From NCBI RefSeq assembly GCF_004331385.1, contig NZ_SJON01000016.1:1-64000 (forward strand): 64,000 nt of DNA. Reading direction: 5' to 3'. The position numbers and the translations under genes were made by a program. Below are positions 1-8,998 of this stretch, in pieces. Numbering within the stretch: the stretch's first letter is position 1; each line of letters starts with the position of its first letter. Origin of the DNA: Enterobacter quasihormaechei. Its GTDB lineage: Bacteria > Pseudomonadota > Gammaproteobacteria > Enterobacterales > Enterobacteriaceae. Under the pieces are notes generated by a model. The model searched no databases. It had not been told where the DNA came from and saw only the letters and a list, made by a program, of their open reading frames with translations.

Positions 1-477
1 ACGCAGCTCCTCAATCGGGCCAAAATCCAGCGCGCGCAGCGGGCAGGACTCGACGCAGATGGGCTTTTTGCCGTCCGCGACGCGGCTGTGGCAGCCGTCG
101 CACTTGGTCATGTGGCCTTTGGCGGCGTTGTACTGCGGCGCGCCGTACGGGCAGGCCATGTGGCAGTAGCGACAGCCGATGCAGACGTCTTCGTCCACCA
201 CCACAAAGCCGTCGTCGCGCTTGTGCATTGCTCCGCTCGGACAGACCTTGGTACAGGCCGGATCTTCGCAGTGGTTGCAGGCAATCGACAGGTAATAGGC
301 GAAGACATTCTGATGCCAGACGCCGTTGTCCTCCTGCCAGTCGCCGCCTGCGTATTCATAAATACGACGGAAGCTGACGTCCGGGGTCAGGTCTTTGTAA
401 TCCTTGCAGGCCAGCTCGCAGGTTTTGCACCCGGTGCAACGGCTGGAATCAATAAAAAATCCATACTGGGTTGTCAT
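1..477 (-). CDS. ynfG: DMSO/selenate reductase-type iron-sulfur subunit YnfG (partial)
   Basis: Electron-transfer subunit with four [4Fe-4S] clusters that passes electrons from the membrane anchor to the molybdenum subunit encoded just upstream. The first 159 codons are visible; the 3' end lies beyond the window edge. Translation from the ATG at 477 begins MTTQYGFFIDSSRC and shows ferredoxin-type cysteine groups: CTGCKTCELAC near residue 14, CNHCEDPACTKVC near residue 67, CIGCRYCHMAC near residue 99, then CDGC and CVESC. These are the DmsB/YnfG patterns. It starts 10 bases after the ynfE stop, so the two are surely co-transcribed. Assignment to YnfG rather than DmsB rests on the ynfE/ynfD neighbours. 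Confidence 0.93.
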   Translation of the reverse strand, partial: MTTQYGFFIDSSRCTGCKTCELACKDYKDLTPDVSFRRIYEYAGGDWQEDNGVWHQNVFAYYLSIACNHCEDPACTKVCPSGAMHKRDDGFVVVDEDVCIGCRYCHMACPYGAPQYNAAKGHMTKCDGCHSRVADGKKPICVESCPLRALDFGPIEELR

Positions 478-487
478 TGTCTATTCC

Positions 488-2926
488 TTATGCCTTCTCG
501 ATCTGCACCAGGTTCGTGTGCTGCGGGTTGCCTTTCGCCAGCGGTGACGGGCGGTGCGTGGTCAGGGTGTTGATGCAAGACCCGCGATCGACGCGATCGC
601 CGTTCATGTTGGCGTCGTGCCAGGCGCCCTGGCCCATCGCGCTCACGCCGGGCATGATGCGCGGCGTGACTTTGGCGGCAATGCGCACTTCGCCGCGGTC
701 GTTAAACACGCGCACCATGTCCCCGTTTTTAATGCCGCGCTTCCCGGCGTCCACGGGGTTAAGCCACACCTCCTGGCGACAGGCGGCCTGGAGTACATCC
801 ACGTTGCCGTAGCTGGAGTGGGTGCGGGCTTTAAAGTGGAAGCCGAACAGTTGCAGCGGGAATTTACTGCGCTCGGGCGCGTCCCAGCCTTCGAAAGTTG
901 GGGTATAAACCGGCAGCGGGGTAATGGTTTCGTCTTTTTGCAGCTCCCAGGTTGCCGCAATATCCGCCAGCTTGCTGGAGTAGATTTCGATTTTCCCCGA
1001 CGGGGTTTTGAGTGGATTGGCGTCCGGATCGTCACGGAATTTTTTATAGGCCACAAAGTGTCCATTCGGATCTTTGCGCTTATAAATACCCATTTTCTTC
1101 AGCGCGTCGTAGGACGGCAGTTGGGGATCTCTGGCGACCATTTTAGCGTACAGATAGTGCAGCCACTGCTCCTGCGTACGGCCTTCGGTGAATTTCTGAT
1201 GGATATCCGGTCCGAGGCGTTTCGCCACTTCGCTCATGATCCAGTAGATGGGCTTGCGCTCGAACTTCGGGGCGGTAACCGGCTGGAGGAAAATCAGGTA
1301 GCCCATGTTGCCGGCGTAATCGTTGGGGATGATATCTTCCTGCTCAACGGTCATCAGGTCCGGCAGAACAATATCGGCATACTTCGCGGAAGAGGTCATG
1401 AAGTTGTCGATGACGACGATCGTTTCGCACTTACTCTCATCCTGCAAAATGTCGTGGGTTTTGTTGATATCGGAGTGCTGGTTGATGAGGGTGTTACCCG
1501 CGTAGTTCCAGATGAACTTGATTGGCACATCGAGCTTATCCTTGCCGCGCACGCCGTCGCGCAGGGCGGTCATCTCCGGGCCACGGACAATGGCATCCGT
1601 CCAGCTAAAGCAGGAGATTTGCGTTTTCACCGGATTCTCCGGTAGCGGCATGCGTTCGATGGTGATGGTGTAGGTCGATTCGCGCGCGCCGCTGTTGCCG
1701 CCGTTAATGCCGACGTTGCCGGTCAGGATCGGCAGCATGGCGATGGCGCGGGAGGTTTGCTCCCCGTTGGCCTGACGCTGCGGGCCCCAGCCCTGGCAAA
1801 TGTAGGCCGGTTTCGCCGAACCGATTTCACGGGCCAGCTTAATGATGCGATCGGCGGGGATGCCCGTAATGCGCGACGCCCACTCCGGAGTTTTCGCGGT
1901 TTTGTCATCACCCTGGCCGAGAATATAGGCTTTGTAATGACCATTAGCAGGTGCGCCTTCCGGCAGGGTTTTTTCGTCATAACCCACGCAGTATTTATCG
2001 AGGAAAGGCTGATCGACGAGATTTTCAGTAATCAGCACCCACGCGATACCCGCCACCAGCGCGGCATCGGTGCCCGGACGAATGGGGACCCACTCGTCTT
2101 CACGCCCTGCGGCGGTGTCGGTGTAGCGCGGATCGATAACGATCATCCGCGCGTTAGAGCGTTCGCGTGCCTGTTCGAGGTAGTAGGTTATCCCGCCGCC
2201 GCTCATGCGCGTTTCCGCCGGATTATTGCCGAACATCACCACCAGTTTAGTGTTTTCAATATCCGAGGTGCTGTTGCCGTCGTTGCTGCCGTATGTGTAG
2301 GGCATGGCGCAGGCGATCTGCGCGGTGCTGTAGGTGCCGTAGTGGCTAAGGAAGCCGCCGTAGCAGTTCATCAGGCGCGCGACCAGCGAGGCGTAAGGGG
2401 AGGAGCGGGTGATATTTCCGCCTACGATCCCGGAGGAGTAATTAATGTAGACCGCTTCGTTGCCGTATTTTTCGACCACGCCTTTCAGGCTGGCGGCGAT
2501 GGTGTCCAGCGCTTCTTCCCAGGTGATACGCTCAAACTTACCTTCTCCGCGTTTGCCCACGCGTTTCATCGGATAGTTCAGACGGTCAGGATGGTTAATA
2601 CGACGGCGGATAGAACGACCGCGCAGGCAGGCGCGAACCTGATGGTTGCCGTAAATATCCTCGCCGGTGTTATCCGTTTCAACCCAATAAACTTCGTCAT
2701 CGCGTACGTGCAGTCGCAGCGCGCAGCGGCTCCCGCAGTTCACCGAGCAGGCGCCCCAAACGACTTTGTCTTCCGCGGGCTGCACGGCGGTTTGCACTGC
2801 GGCGGCGGCGCTTTTCAAACCGAAAGGTAATGCGATCCCACCGGCGGCAAGCGCCAGCGATCCTATGGCAGTGGATTTAACCAGAGCTCGACGGCTTATC
2901 CCGCCGTGATGTTCAACTTCGGACAT
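488..2926 (-). CDS. ynfE: Molybdopterin oxidoreductase, YnfE/DmsA family catalytic subunit
   Basis: Periplasmic-side catalytic subunit of a DMSO-reductase-family enzyme; in E. coli YnfE and YnfF are linked to selenate reduction and to a paralogous DMSO reductase. The 812-residue product begins with a twin-arginine signal (S-R-R-A-L-V-K, Arg12-Arg13) and a hydrophobic stretch, then a [4Fe-4S] motif C-x3-C-x3-C-x34-C starting with GACSVNCGSRC, followed by the long molybdopterin domains and a C-terminal dinucleotide-binding domain. Almost every stretch matches recalled E. coli YnfE. E. coli carries ynfE and ynfF in tandem; here only one catalytic gene lies between ynfD and ynfG. Expression is probably anaerobic (see the FNR-like site upstream). 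Confidence 0.94.
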   Translation of the reverse strand: MSEVEHHGGISRRALVKSTAIGSLALAAGGIALPFGLKSAAAAVQTAVQPAEDKVVWGACSVNCGSRCALRLHVRDDEVYWVETDNTGEDIYGNHQVRACLRGRSIRRRINHPDRLNYPMKRVGKRGEGKFERITWEEALDTIAASLKGVVEKYGNEAVYINYSSGIVGGNITRSSPYASLVARLMNCYGGFLSHYGTYSTAQIACAMPYTYGSNDGNSTSDIENTKLVVMFGNNPAETRMSGGGITYYLEQARERSNARMIVIDPRYTDTAAGREDEWVPIRPGTDAALVAGIAWVLITENLVDQPFLDKYCVGYDEKTLPEGAPANGHYKAYILGQGDDKTAKTPEWASRITGIPADRIIKLAREIGSAKPAYICQGWGPQRQANGEQTSRAIAMLPILTGNVGINGGNSGARESTYTITIERMPLPENPVKTQISCFSWTDAIVRGPEMTALRDGVRGKDKLDVPIKFIWNYAGNTLINQHSDINKTHDILQDESKCETIVVIDNFMTSSAKYADIVLPDLMTVEQEDIIPNDYAGNMGYLIFLQPVTAPKFERKPIYWIMSEVAKRLGPDIHQKFTEGRTQEQWLHYLYAKMVARDPQLPSYDALKKMGIYKRKDPNGHFVAYKKFRDDPDANPLKTPSGKIEIYSSKLADIAATWELQKDETITPLPVYTPTFEGWDAPERSKFPLQLFGFHFKARTHSSYGNVDVLQAACRQEVWLNPVDAGKRGIKNGDMVRVFNDRGEVRIAAKVTPRIMPGVSAMGQGAWHDANMNGDRVDRGSCINTLTTHRPSPLAKGNPQHTNLVQIEKA

Positions 2927-3019
2927 GACTCACCCCATCATTGGTAATAATTATTTTCACCCGTGACTACAACTGGGCTAATGATGGGGGGAGTGTTACT
3001 TATTTGGAGGTATTAAATA

Positions 3020-3033
3020 TTAATCCTCGTCAA
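3020..3033 (-). promoter_or_regulatory. Possible FNR site upstream of ynfE
   Basis: On the minus strand the sequence reads TTGAC-GAGG-ATTAA, two mismatches from the FNR consensus TTGAT-N4-ATCAA, about 100 bases before the ynfE start codon. The E. coli ynfE operon is FNR-activated, which is why this near match is worth noting. It is a visual match only. Confidence 0.35.
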
Positions 3034-3056
3034 ATCAGGGGAATTGAGTGGCAAAA

Positions 3057-3362
3057 TCATTGCGGCTCAGTAGGCGCATTCTCCTGCGTTCCCGCCCCGC
3101 TTACCGGGTAGTTGCCGCTGCTGGTGCGGGTGTACAGAATTTTGAAGGTATCGTTGGCACAATGCCCAACGACCTGCGCATCCGGCTGATCGGCCTGATC
3201 GTTCGGAACGATGTTCAGGGTAAAGCCAGACTCCGGCACGCCGTTGTTGATAATCTTCTGCTGAATGTCGCTTTTCACGCGCTCGCAGGAGTCCGGGGCC
3301 GCAAGAATCGCAGGTGAAGCACTCATTAACAGCAGGGCGGTAATCCAGGGTAACCGTTTCAT
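3057..3362 (-). CDS. ynfD: DUF1161 periplasmic protein YnfD
   Basis: Small secreted protein of unknown function. The 101-residue product has a clear signal peptide (MKRLPWITALLLMSASPAILA, cleavage after about residue 21), two cysteines in the mature part (Cys26 and one in the GHC motif) that could form a disulfide, and a glycine/proline-rich tail. Length and position next to ynfE match E. coli YnfD. It points the same way as ynfE, but the roughly 130-base gap containing the FNR-like site suggests separate transcription. Confidence 0.88.
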   Translation of the reverse strand: MKRLPWITALLLMSASPAILAAPDSCERVKSDIQQKIINNGVPESGFTLNIVPNDQADQPDAQVVGHCANDTFKILYTRTSSGNYPVSGAGTQENAPTEPQ

Positions 3363-3490
3363 CTGTAGCTCCTTTTCACTGTGTAGATAATAAGCATAGC
3401 AGGGTTAGGGTAAGCTTTTGTTTTAGTGTGCCTCTTTCTGAATTGTCCTGGAAGTGCTGAAACGCCCAGTCATTGAAAAGAATCGTCAGC

Positions 3491-4246
3491 TTACCCTTTG
3501 CCTTGATTGATTATTGGATTAAACAGTGGAGTAATTGCGCGTCGATAACGGTGGCGAAGCTTTGCAGCTAAAGGTCTTTCTCGCATCAGTAACTTCCAAA
3601 TTTCTTTCTTTTTAGCATCTAAGATGGCTTCGCCCTTTGATTCATTAATGGTTGAAGCGTTCGCTTCTTCAGAAAGTCGTACTGGGAAGGGTACTATTGA
3701 GTAAATTTTAGCCAAGGATAAATCTTCGAATAAGCTCCATTTATCTGAAACCATCCATACAGGGTAAAGGTGTTGAAGGAGATTACCGGCAGCTTTTTGA
3801 TTAATAATATAAGCGTGAGCAGTCGTGGCTTGCTGAGTTTTATGTATATTATAAGAGCCGCAAATGGATTTAAGCGGCTTTTTGTAATATTTATTGACCC
3901 GGCTCAAAAGAAGAATCTCAGGTTTGGTCTTGCTAAGCGTCACGCTATTCAAGATTTCATGCAGATCACTGTTTAGTATGACATCATCCTCGAGAATGAG
4001 TGCTGCTTCGATATTTTCATTTATTATTTTTTTGTATATTTTTTGATGGCTTAATGCGCAACCGACTTCACCCGGTAGAAAGGCATAATTCAACTCGCGT
4101 GTGACATTATTACGTTCAACTTCAGTCATTTTCCGCCCATCAACAGCTTCAATAAATTCGTGCGCGATGTTTAACTTTAACAGTTGAGATTCCATTTTTT
4201 CACGGCGTTCGAGCGAGTGTTGAAGATTGATTATAAAAGTTCGCAT
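3491..4246 (-). CDS. Glycosyltransferase family 25 (LPS-type) protein
   Basis: Likely transfers a sugar to lipopolysaccharide or another surface glycan. The product starts MRTFIINLQHSLERR, the usual GT25 opening, and carries the EAVDGR and GEVGCALSHQKIYKKI motifs plus ALILEDDVIL, the DxD-like acidic patch that binds the metal and sugar nucleotide. An upstream in-frame ATG at 4294 would add 16 residues, but GT25 proteins begin at or near the residue-17 methionine, so 4246 is preferred, giving 251 residues. The gene is visibly AT-rich compared with its neighbours and has no glycan operon around it. It interrupts the ynfC/ynfD pair, which is adjacent in E. coli, pointing to acquisition by transfer. 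Acceptor is unknown. Confidence 0.88.
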   Translation of the reverse strand: MRTFIINLQHSLERREKMESQLLKLNIAHEFIEAVDGRKMTEVERNNVTRELNYAFLPGEVGCALSHQKIYKKIINENIEAALILEDDVILNSDLHEILNSVTLSKTKPEILLLSRVNKYYKKPLKSICGSYNIHKTQQATTAHAYIINQKAAGNLLQHLYPVWMVSDKWSLFEDLSLAKIYSIVPFPVRLSEEANASTINESKGEAILDAKKKEIWKLLMRERPLAAKLRHRYRRAITPLFNPIINQGKG

Positions 4247-4376
4247 ACTCTGAACATCCCTTAAAGACTGAATGGCTGGGCCAAATTCATGCATTTTACC
4301 AGTATTCGAACCGATTCAACATAGCTCAGTACATTTGAGGGATGATAAAAAATTGTTTTTGCTAGAAGGATTGTGT

Positions 4377-4402
4377 GGATAGCACAATTGAAATTGCTAT
4401 CC
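4377..4402. repeat. Inverted repeat between glycosyltransferase and ynfC
   Basis: Perfect 8-base arms GGATAGCA and TGCTATCC flank a 10-base AT-rich spacer in the divergent promoter region. It could be an operator or a hairpin; nothing identifies its ligand. Confidence 0.4.
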
Positions 4403-4463
4403 ATCCTTACCACGCTCTTTGCTACTATAAGTGCAACAATCCTTTCATTCTTTGGTAAATGAT

Positions 4464-5174
4464 GTGAAGAAATACGCAGCGATAACGCTACTGGCAACGG
4501 TACTGGTGGGATGTGACAACAACACCGCGCCGCTGTCATTTACGCCGGAGATGGCGAGTTTTTCAAACGAGTTTGACTTTGATCCTCTTCGCGGCCCGGT
4601 GAAAGATTTTACCCAGACGCTGTTCAACGACAAGGGTGAAGTCTCCAAACGCGTGACCGGCACGATGTCGAAGGAAGGGTGTTTCGATACGCTTGAACTG
4701 CACGATCTGGAGGCTAACACGGGCGTTGCGCTGGTGCTGGATGCGAACTACTACGTCGATGCTGAAACCCAGCAGCAGAAGGTGAAGTTGCAGGGGAAAT
4801 GTCAGCTGGCGGAACTGCCATCGGCCGGGGTGACGTGGGACACCGACGATAACGGGTTTGTGGTTGCCGCGCACAGCAAAGAGATGGAAGTAAAGTACCA
4901 GTATGACGCCGACGGCTATCCGCTGGGTAAAACCACGGTGTCCGGCGACCAGCGTTTATCGGTCCATGCAACGCCGTCGAAAGATCTGCACAAGCGTATG
5001 GATTATACGGCGGTAAGCCTGTTGAACGATAAACCGATGGGCAATGTAAAGCAGAGTTGCGAGTACGATCGCCACAACAACCCGGTGAGCTGTGAACTGG
5101 CGATCGTCGACGACAGCGTCAAACCTGCCGTTGAGCGCAAGTACACCATCAAAAACAGCATTGAATATTATTGA
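4464..5174 (+). CDS. ynfC: UPF0257 family lipoprotein YnfC
   Basis: Probable outer-membrane lipoprotein of unknown function. The GTG at 4464 is chosen because it gives a standard lipoprotein signal (VKKYAAITLLATVLVGC, lipobox LVGC, Cys17); the ATG at 4431 would add an unlikely polar extension. The mature part (SFTPEMASFSNEFDFDPLRGP, AELPSAGVTWDTDDNGF, QSCEYDRHNNP) tracks recalled E. coli YnfC nearly throughout, and the 236-residue length agrees. It faces the speG gene and shares a hairpin terminator with it. Confidence 0.9.
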   Translation: MKKYAAITLLATVLVGCDNNTAPLSFTPEMASFSNEFDFDPLRGPVKDFTQTLFNDKGEVSKRVTGTMSKEGCFDTLELHDLEANTGVALVLDANYYVDAETQQQKVKLQGKCQLAELPSAGVTWDTDDNGFVVAAHSKEMEVKYQYDADGYPLGKTTVSGDQRLSVHATPSKDLHKRMDYTAVSLLNDKPMGNVKQSCEYDRHNNPVSCELAIVDDSVKPAVERKYTIKNSIEYY

Positions 5175-5181
5175 GAATAAA

Positions 5182-5208
5182 ACCGCGCAGGTTACTGCGC
5201 GGTGGGTT
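5182..5208. terminator. Bidirectional terminator between ynfC and speG
   Basis: Nine-base stem ACCGCGCAG / CTGCGCGGT with a GTTA loop, preceded by an A-run and followed by GGGTTTA, so it can act for both convergent genes. It overlaps the last codons of speG. Confidence 0.75.
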
Positions 5209-5752
5209 TAAGCAGGCTGGCAGAGGAGGACTTATGTCCGGCCAGATGCTGATGCTGGAAAATGCACATGCGGATGGTGTTACGGTATTCGCCGTTAATA
5301 AAGAACTCATGGATCAGTTCACCTTCTACCATAAAGCCCAGCTTACGGTAGATATGAATCGCTTTTTCGTTCTCTTTATCGACGATCAGGTAAAGCTTGT
5401 AGAGATTCAGGACGTTAAATCCGTAATCCATCGCCAGCTTTGCCGCCCGCGAAGCAAGACCTTTCCCCTGGTGTTCCGGTGAAATAATGATCTGAAATTC
5501 CGCCCGACGGTGAACGTGGTTGATCTCAACCAGTTCAACCAGCCCGGCTTTTTCACCTTCGCACTCCACCACAAACCGGCGTTCGCTCTGGTCGTGGATA
5601 TGCTTGTCATAAAGATCGGACAGCTCAACAAAGGCCTCGTAAGGCTCTTCAAACCAGTAGCGCATCACGCTGGCATTGTTGTCGAGCTGGTGAACAAAGC
5701 GTAAATCTTCGCGCTCCAGCGGACGGAGCTTCACGTCACACAGCCTCGACAT
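5192..5752 (-). CDS. speG: Spermidine N1-acetyltransferase SpeG
   Basis: Acetylates spermidine with acetyl-CoA to detoxify excess polyamine in the cytoplasm. The 186-residue product is the standard SpeG length and has the GNAT fold: the N-terminal [27 protein letters not shown] segment, the acetyl-CoA motif [13 protein letters not shown] near residue 100, and the YRKLGF motif. Its start codon overlaps the ynfB stop in a TAATG arrangement, so translation is probably coupled to ynfB. Gene order ynfB-speG is as in E. coli. Confidence 0.96.
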   Translation of the reverse strand: MSRLCDVKLRPLEREDLRFVHQLDNNASVMRYWFEEPYEAFVELSDLYDKHIHDQSERRFVVECEGEKAGLVELVEINHVHRRAEFQIIISPEHQGKGLASRAAKLAMDYGFNVLNLYKLYLIVDKENEKAIHIYRKLGFMVEGELIHEFFINGEYRNTIRMCIFQHQHLAGHKSSSASLLKPTAQ

Positions 5753-6090
5753 TACGGTGCTACCGTGCGGCCAGTACGACGATCCAGGCAGCGCAGGGTG
5801 TTAGGCTCCCAGTAAGCGTTGACGTTGGCACTTTGCTGGCACTTATCGCGCGCGTCAAACGCCACATCCTCTTTATCCCACTCTTTTTCAGCGCGTTTAT
5901 TCACTTTCTGACGCAGGCTGCGGGTGTCATTCCATTGTTCTTTGTCCATCGCGGCGTTCTGACGGCTTTGCGCGCTGTCACCAGACTCAATGATGAGCTT
6001 GCTGGTTTCGGCTGATGCCGTTGCGGCAAAGGCGAACGAGGACAGCGCCAGTGCGGCTGTCAGACAAAGGCGTTTGCTTAATGTAGTCAT
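5752..6090 (-). CDS. ynfB: UPF0482 family periplasmic protein YnfB
   Basis: Small secreted protein of unknown function, first gene of a two-gene operon with speG. The 112-residue product has a signal peptide ([27 protein letters not shown]) and a highly charged mature part rich in Lys, Glu and Asp, with two cysteines ([21 protein letters not shown]) that could pair. Length and sequence match E. coli YnfB. Confidence 0.9.
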   Translation of the reverse strand: MTTLSKRLCLTAALALSSFAFAATASAETSKLIIESGDSAQSRQNAAMDKEQWNDTRSLRQKVNKRAEKEWDKEDVAFDARDKCQQSANVNAYWEPNTLRCLDRRTGRTVAP

Positions 6091-6240
6091 AGCGTTTCCT
6101 TTAAACGGGTGCAGAAAATCGGATTACCCCGTTGGATTCTACACCAATCCGAAAGGGTGTCATACCCGCGCCGCAGGTATGGGAACGATGAGAGCATTAT
6201 CGCGTATGATGTTTAAATCAATCCTCACGAAACGAGAAAA

Positions 6241-6567
6241 ATGTTCAAAACGACGCTGCTTTTTTTCGCGACCGCGCTGTGTGAAATCATCGGATGTTTT
6301 TTACCGTGGCTCTGGCTAAAGCGGGGCGCTTCCGCGCTGCTGCTGATCCCTGCCGGGGTGGCGCTGGCCCTTTTCGTCTGGCTGCTTACCCTGCATCCGG
6401 CCGCCAGCGGACGAGTTTACGCCGCCTACGGCGGGGTATACGTCTGTACCGCACTGCTGTGGCTGCGCGTTGTCGATGGCGTCAGACTAAGCCTGTACGA
6501 CTGGGCAGGCGCAGTGGTTGCCCTGTGCGGCATGTTGATCATCGTGGCTGGCTGGGGACGCTCATAA
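6241..6567 (+). CDS. ynfA: UPF0060 small membrane protein YnfA
   Basis: Inner-membrane protein with four hydrophobic helices, resembling small multidrug-resistance transporters; Shigella YnfA has been reported as an efflux pump. The 108 residues include [20 protein letters not shown] at the N terminus, [21 protein letters not shown] in the middle and [19 protein letters not shown] at the C terminus. Length and position beside rspA match E. coli. Confidence 0.93.
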   Translation: MFKTTLLFFATALCEIIGCFLPWLWLKRGASALLLIPAGVALALFVWLLTLHPAASGRVYAAYGGVYVCTALLWLRVVDGVRLSLYDWAGAVVALCGMLIIVAGWGRS

Positions 6568-6573
6568 GCGTCC
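6556..6573 (+). terminator. Hairpin at the end of ynfA
   Basis: Seven-base stem GGACGCT / AGCGTCC with a four-base loop that covers the ynfA stop codon, followed by TTATAAT. The T-run is weak, so termination would be partial at best. Confidence 0.45.
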
Positions 6574-6615
6574 TTATAATGTGATCGTCCGCTGATTTTA
6601 CGATCATTATACTTG

Positions 6616-6625
6616 TATGGTAGTA
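6616..6625 (+). promoter_or_regulatory. TATGGTAGTA word upstream of rspA (probable RspR operator)
   Basis: The word TATGGTAGTA lies 52 bases before the rspA start. The same word occurs on the opposite strand upstream of ydfG (14617-14626), and with one mismatch upstream of rspR (13784-13793). RspR (YdfH) is known to repress rspA in E. coli, so a shared operator is the natural reading. Confidence 0.6.
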
Positions 6626-6677
6626 GTGTAGTTGCGTAAATTTCCTGCATCACAACGAAGATGTAAGGAAATGGATT

Positions 6678-7892
6678 ATGAAGATTGTCGGGGCTGAAGT
6701 ATTTGTCACCTGCCCGGGGCGTAACTTTGTCACCCTTAAAATCACGACCGATGAGGGCATTGTCGGCCTGGGTGATGCCACGCTGAACGGACGTGAACTT
6801 TCCGTTGCCTCCTACCTGAAGGATCACCTTTGCCCACAGCTGATTGGCCGCGATGCGCACCGCATCGAAGATATCTGGCAATTCTTTTATAAAGGGGCCT
6901 ACTGGCGCCGTGGTCCGGTCACCATGTCCGCGATCTCTGCCGTGGATATGGCGCTGTGGGACATCAAAGCGAAAGCCGCGAACATGCCGCTCTACCAGCT
7001 GTTGGGCGGCGCATCCCGCGAAGGGGTGATGGTCTATTGTCACACCACCGGACACACCATTGATGACGTGCTGGAAGACTACGCCCGCCACAAAGAGATG
7101 GGTTTTAAGGCCATCCGCGTGCAGTGCGGCGTGCCGGGGATGAAAACCACCTATGGTATGTCTAAAGGAAAAGGGTTGGCGTATGAGCCTGCAACCAAAG
7201 GCGACTGGCCGGACGAGCAGCTGTGGTCCACCGAGAAATACCTTGATTTCACGCCAAAACTGTTTGATGCCGTGCGTAGCCAGTTTGGCTTCAACGAACA
7301 TCTCCTCCACGACATGCACCACCGCCTGACGCCAATCGAAGCGGCGCGGTTCGGCAAGAGCATTGAAGAGTTCCGCATGTTCTGGATGGAAGATCCGACT
7401 CCCGCTGAAAACCAGGAATGTTTCCGCCTTATCCGCCAGCACACCGTCACGCCGATTGCCGTGGGTGAGGTGTTTAACAGCATCTGGGACTGCAAGCAGC
7501 TGATTGAAGAGCAGCTCATTGACTATATCCGCACCACCATAACCCACGCGGGCGGCATCACCGGGATGCGTCGTATTGCGGATTTTGCCTCACTCTATCA
7601 GGTGCGTACCGGTTCACACGGCCCGTCGGATCTGTCGCCGATTTGCCACGCCGCGGCGCTGCATTTTGACCTGTGGGTACCGAATTTCGGCGTGCAGGAG
7701 TATATGGGGTACTCAGAGCAGATGCTGGAAGTGTTCCCGCACAGCTGGCGCTTTGATAACGGCTATATGCACCCGGGCGACAAGCCAGGGCTGGGCATCG
7801 AGTTTGACGAGAAGCTGGCGGCGAAATACCCGTACGATCCGGCCTATCTGCCGGTGGCCCGCCTGGAAGACGGCACCCTCTGGAACTGGTAA
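6678..7892 (+). CDS. rspA: D-mannonate dehydratase family protein RspA
   Basis: Enolase-superfamily acid-sugar dehydratase; characterised relatives convert D-mannonate to 2-keto-3-deoxygluconate, often slowly in RspA, which was first described as a starvation-sensing protein. The 404-residue product has the N-terminal capping domain ([22 protein letters not shown]) and the barrel with [52 protein letters not shown] and the C-terminal [20 protein letters not shown]. Neighbouring rspB, an MFS transporter and a UxuB-like enzyme suggest a sugar-acid uptake and oxidation pathway. Confidence 0.95.
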   Translation: MKIVGAEVFVTCPGRNFVTLKITTDEGIVGLGDATLNGRELSVASYLKDHLCPQLIGRDAHRIEDIWQFFYKGAYWRRGPVTMSAISAVDMALWDIKAKAANMPLYQLLGGASREGVMVYCHTTGHTIDDVLEDYARHKEMGFKAIRVQCGVPGMKTTYGMSKGKGLAYEPATKGDWPDEQLWSTEKYLDFTPKLFDAVRSQFGFNEHLLHDMHHRLTPIEAARFGKSIEEFRMFWMEDPTPAENQECFRLIRQHTVTPIAVGEVFNSIWDCKQLIEEQLIDYIRTTITHAGGITGMRRIADFASLYQVRTGSHGPSDLSPICHAAALHFDLWVPNFGVQEYMGYSEQMLEVFPHSWRFDNGYMHPGDKPGLGIEFDEKLAAKYPYDPAYLPVARLEDGTLWNW

Positions 7893-7906
7893 ACGAGGAG
7901 CGAATG

Positions 7907-8926
7907 ATGAAAAGCGTAGTGATCCAACAGCCCAATGCGCTGGTGATTGAAGAGCGTCCCCTCCCGTTGCCGGGCGCAGGGGAGGTCCGCGTCAAAATCA
8001 GGCTGGCCGGGATCTGTGGTTCAGACAGCCATATCTATCGCGGGCATAACCCGTTTGCGAAATACCCGCGCGTCATTGGTCACGAATTCTTTGGCGAGAT
8101 AGACGCGATTGGCGAAGGCGTGGAAAGCTCCCGGCTGGGCCAGCGCGTCTCGGTTGATCCGGTGATCAGCTGCGGGCACTGCTACCCGTGTTCCGTCGGA
8201 AAACCGAACGTGTGCACCTCGCTGGTGGTGCTGGGCGTCCATCGCGACGGTGGCTTCAGCGAATACGCCGTTGTGCCGGCAAAAAACGCCTGGCACATTC
8301 CGGCTGCGATCCCAGACAAACACGCGGTGATGGTTGAGCCCTTCACCATTGCCGCCAACGTCACGGGGCAGGCGAAACCCACCGAACAGGACGTGGCGCT
8401 GATCTACGGCGCAGGCCCGATGGGGCTCGTCACCGTGCAGGCGCTGAAGGGCGTTTACAAGGTGAAGCAGGTCATCGTGGTGGATCGTATTGATGAGCGG
8501 CTGGCGATGGCGCAGCGCAGCGGTGCAGACTGGGTCTTCAACAACGGAGAGCAATCGCTACAGGCCGCGCTGGATGAAAAAGGGATCAAGCCGACGTTGA
8601 TCATCGATGCTGCCTGTCATCCCTCCATTTTGCAGGAAGCGATTACGCTGGCTTCCCCGGCGGCACGCATCGTGCTGATGGGCTTCTCCAGCGACCCGAG
8701 CCAGATCGTGCAGCAGGGGATCACCGGCAAAGAGCTGTCAATTTTCTCGTCGCGCCTGAATGCCAACAAATTCCCGGTCGTTATCGACTGGCTGGAAAAA
8801 GGGCTGATCGACCCTGAAAAACTGGTCACCCACACATTTGACTATCACCACGTTACAGACGCCATCGAACTGTTTGAAAAAGATCAGCGGCAGTGCTGCA
8901 AAGTCTTGCTCACGTTCGACCAATAA
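7907..8926 (+). CDS. rspB: Zinc-dependent alcohol/polyol dehydrogenase RspB
   Basis: Medium-chain NAD(P)-dependent dehydrogenase. Translation from the second of two adjacent ATGs (7907) gives 339 residues, the E. coli length, and leaves 6 bases after the AGGAG ribosome binding site. The catalytic zinc motif is GICGSDSHIYRG with GHEFFGEI, the structural zinc cysteines are in CGHCYPCSVGKPNVC, and the Rossmann motif is YGAGPMGLVTVQ. It starts 14 bases after rspA and is in its operon. The natural substrate is not certain; a sugar acid fits the context. Confidence 0.94.
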   Translation: MKSVVIQQPNALVIEERPLPLPGAGEVRVKIRLAGICGSDSHIYRGHNPFAKYPRVIGHEFFGEIDAIGEGVESSRLGQRVSVDPVISCGHCYPCSVGKPNVCTSLVVLGVHRDGGFSEYAVVPAKNAWHIPAAIPDKHAVMVEPFTIAANVTGQAKPTEQDVALIYGAGPMGLVTVQALKGVYKVKQVIVVDRIDERLAMAQRSGADWVFNNGEQSLQAALDEKGIKPTLIIDAACHPSILQEAITLASPAARIVLMGFSSDPSQIVQQGITGKELSIFSSRLNANKFPVVIDWLEKGLIDPEKLVTHTFDYHHVTDAIELFEKDQRQCCKVLLTFDQ

Positions 8927-8940
8927 AAATCACGCGGTTA

Positions 8941-8962
8941 AGAGCCTGCGAAGACAGGCTCT
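8941..8962 (+). terminator. Hairpin between rspB and the MFS transporter gene
   Basis: Perfect eight-base stem AGAGCCTG / CAGGCTCT with a six-base loop, 14 bases after the rspB stop. No strong T-run follows, so it may attenuate rather than end transcription and leave the transporter partly co-transcribed. Confidence 0.5.
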
Positions 8963-8998
8963 AAGTGGTACGCATCTTACCTTTCAGAGACAGCCATT

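Noticed and set aside
554-1645. 363-residue open frame on the plus strand opposite ynfE
   Set aside because: Antisense shadow of a well-supported molybdoenzyme gene in GC-rich DNA; no family resemblance and no ribosome binding site.
4261-4539. 92-residue minus-strand frame between the glycosyltransferase and ynfC
   Set aside because: Overlaps the ynfC start and the divergent promoter; no recognisable features.
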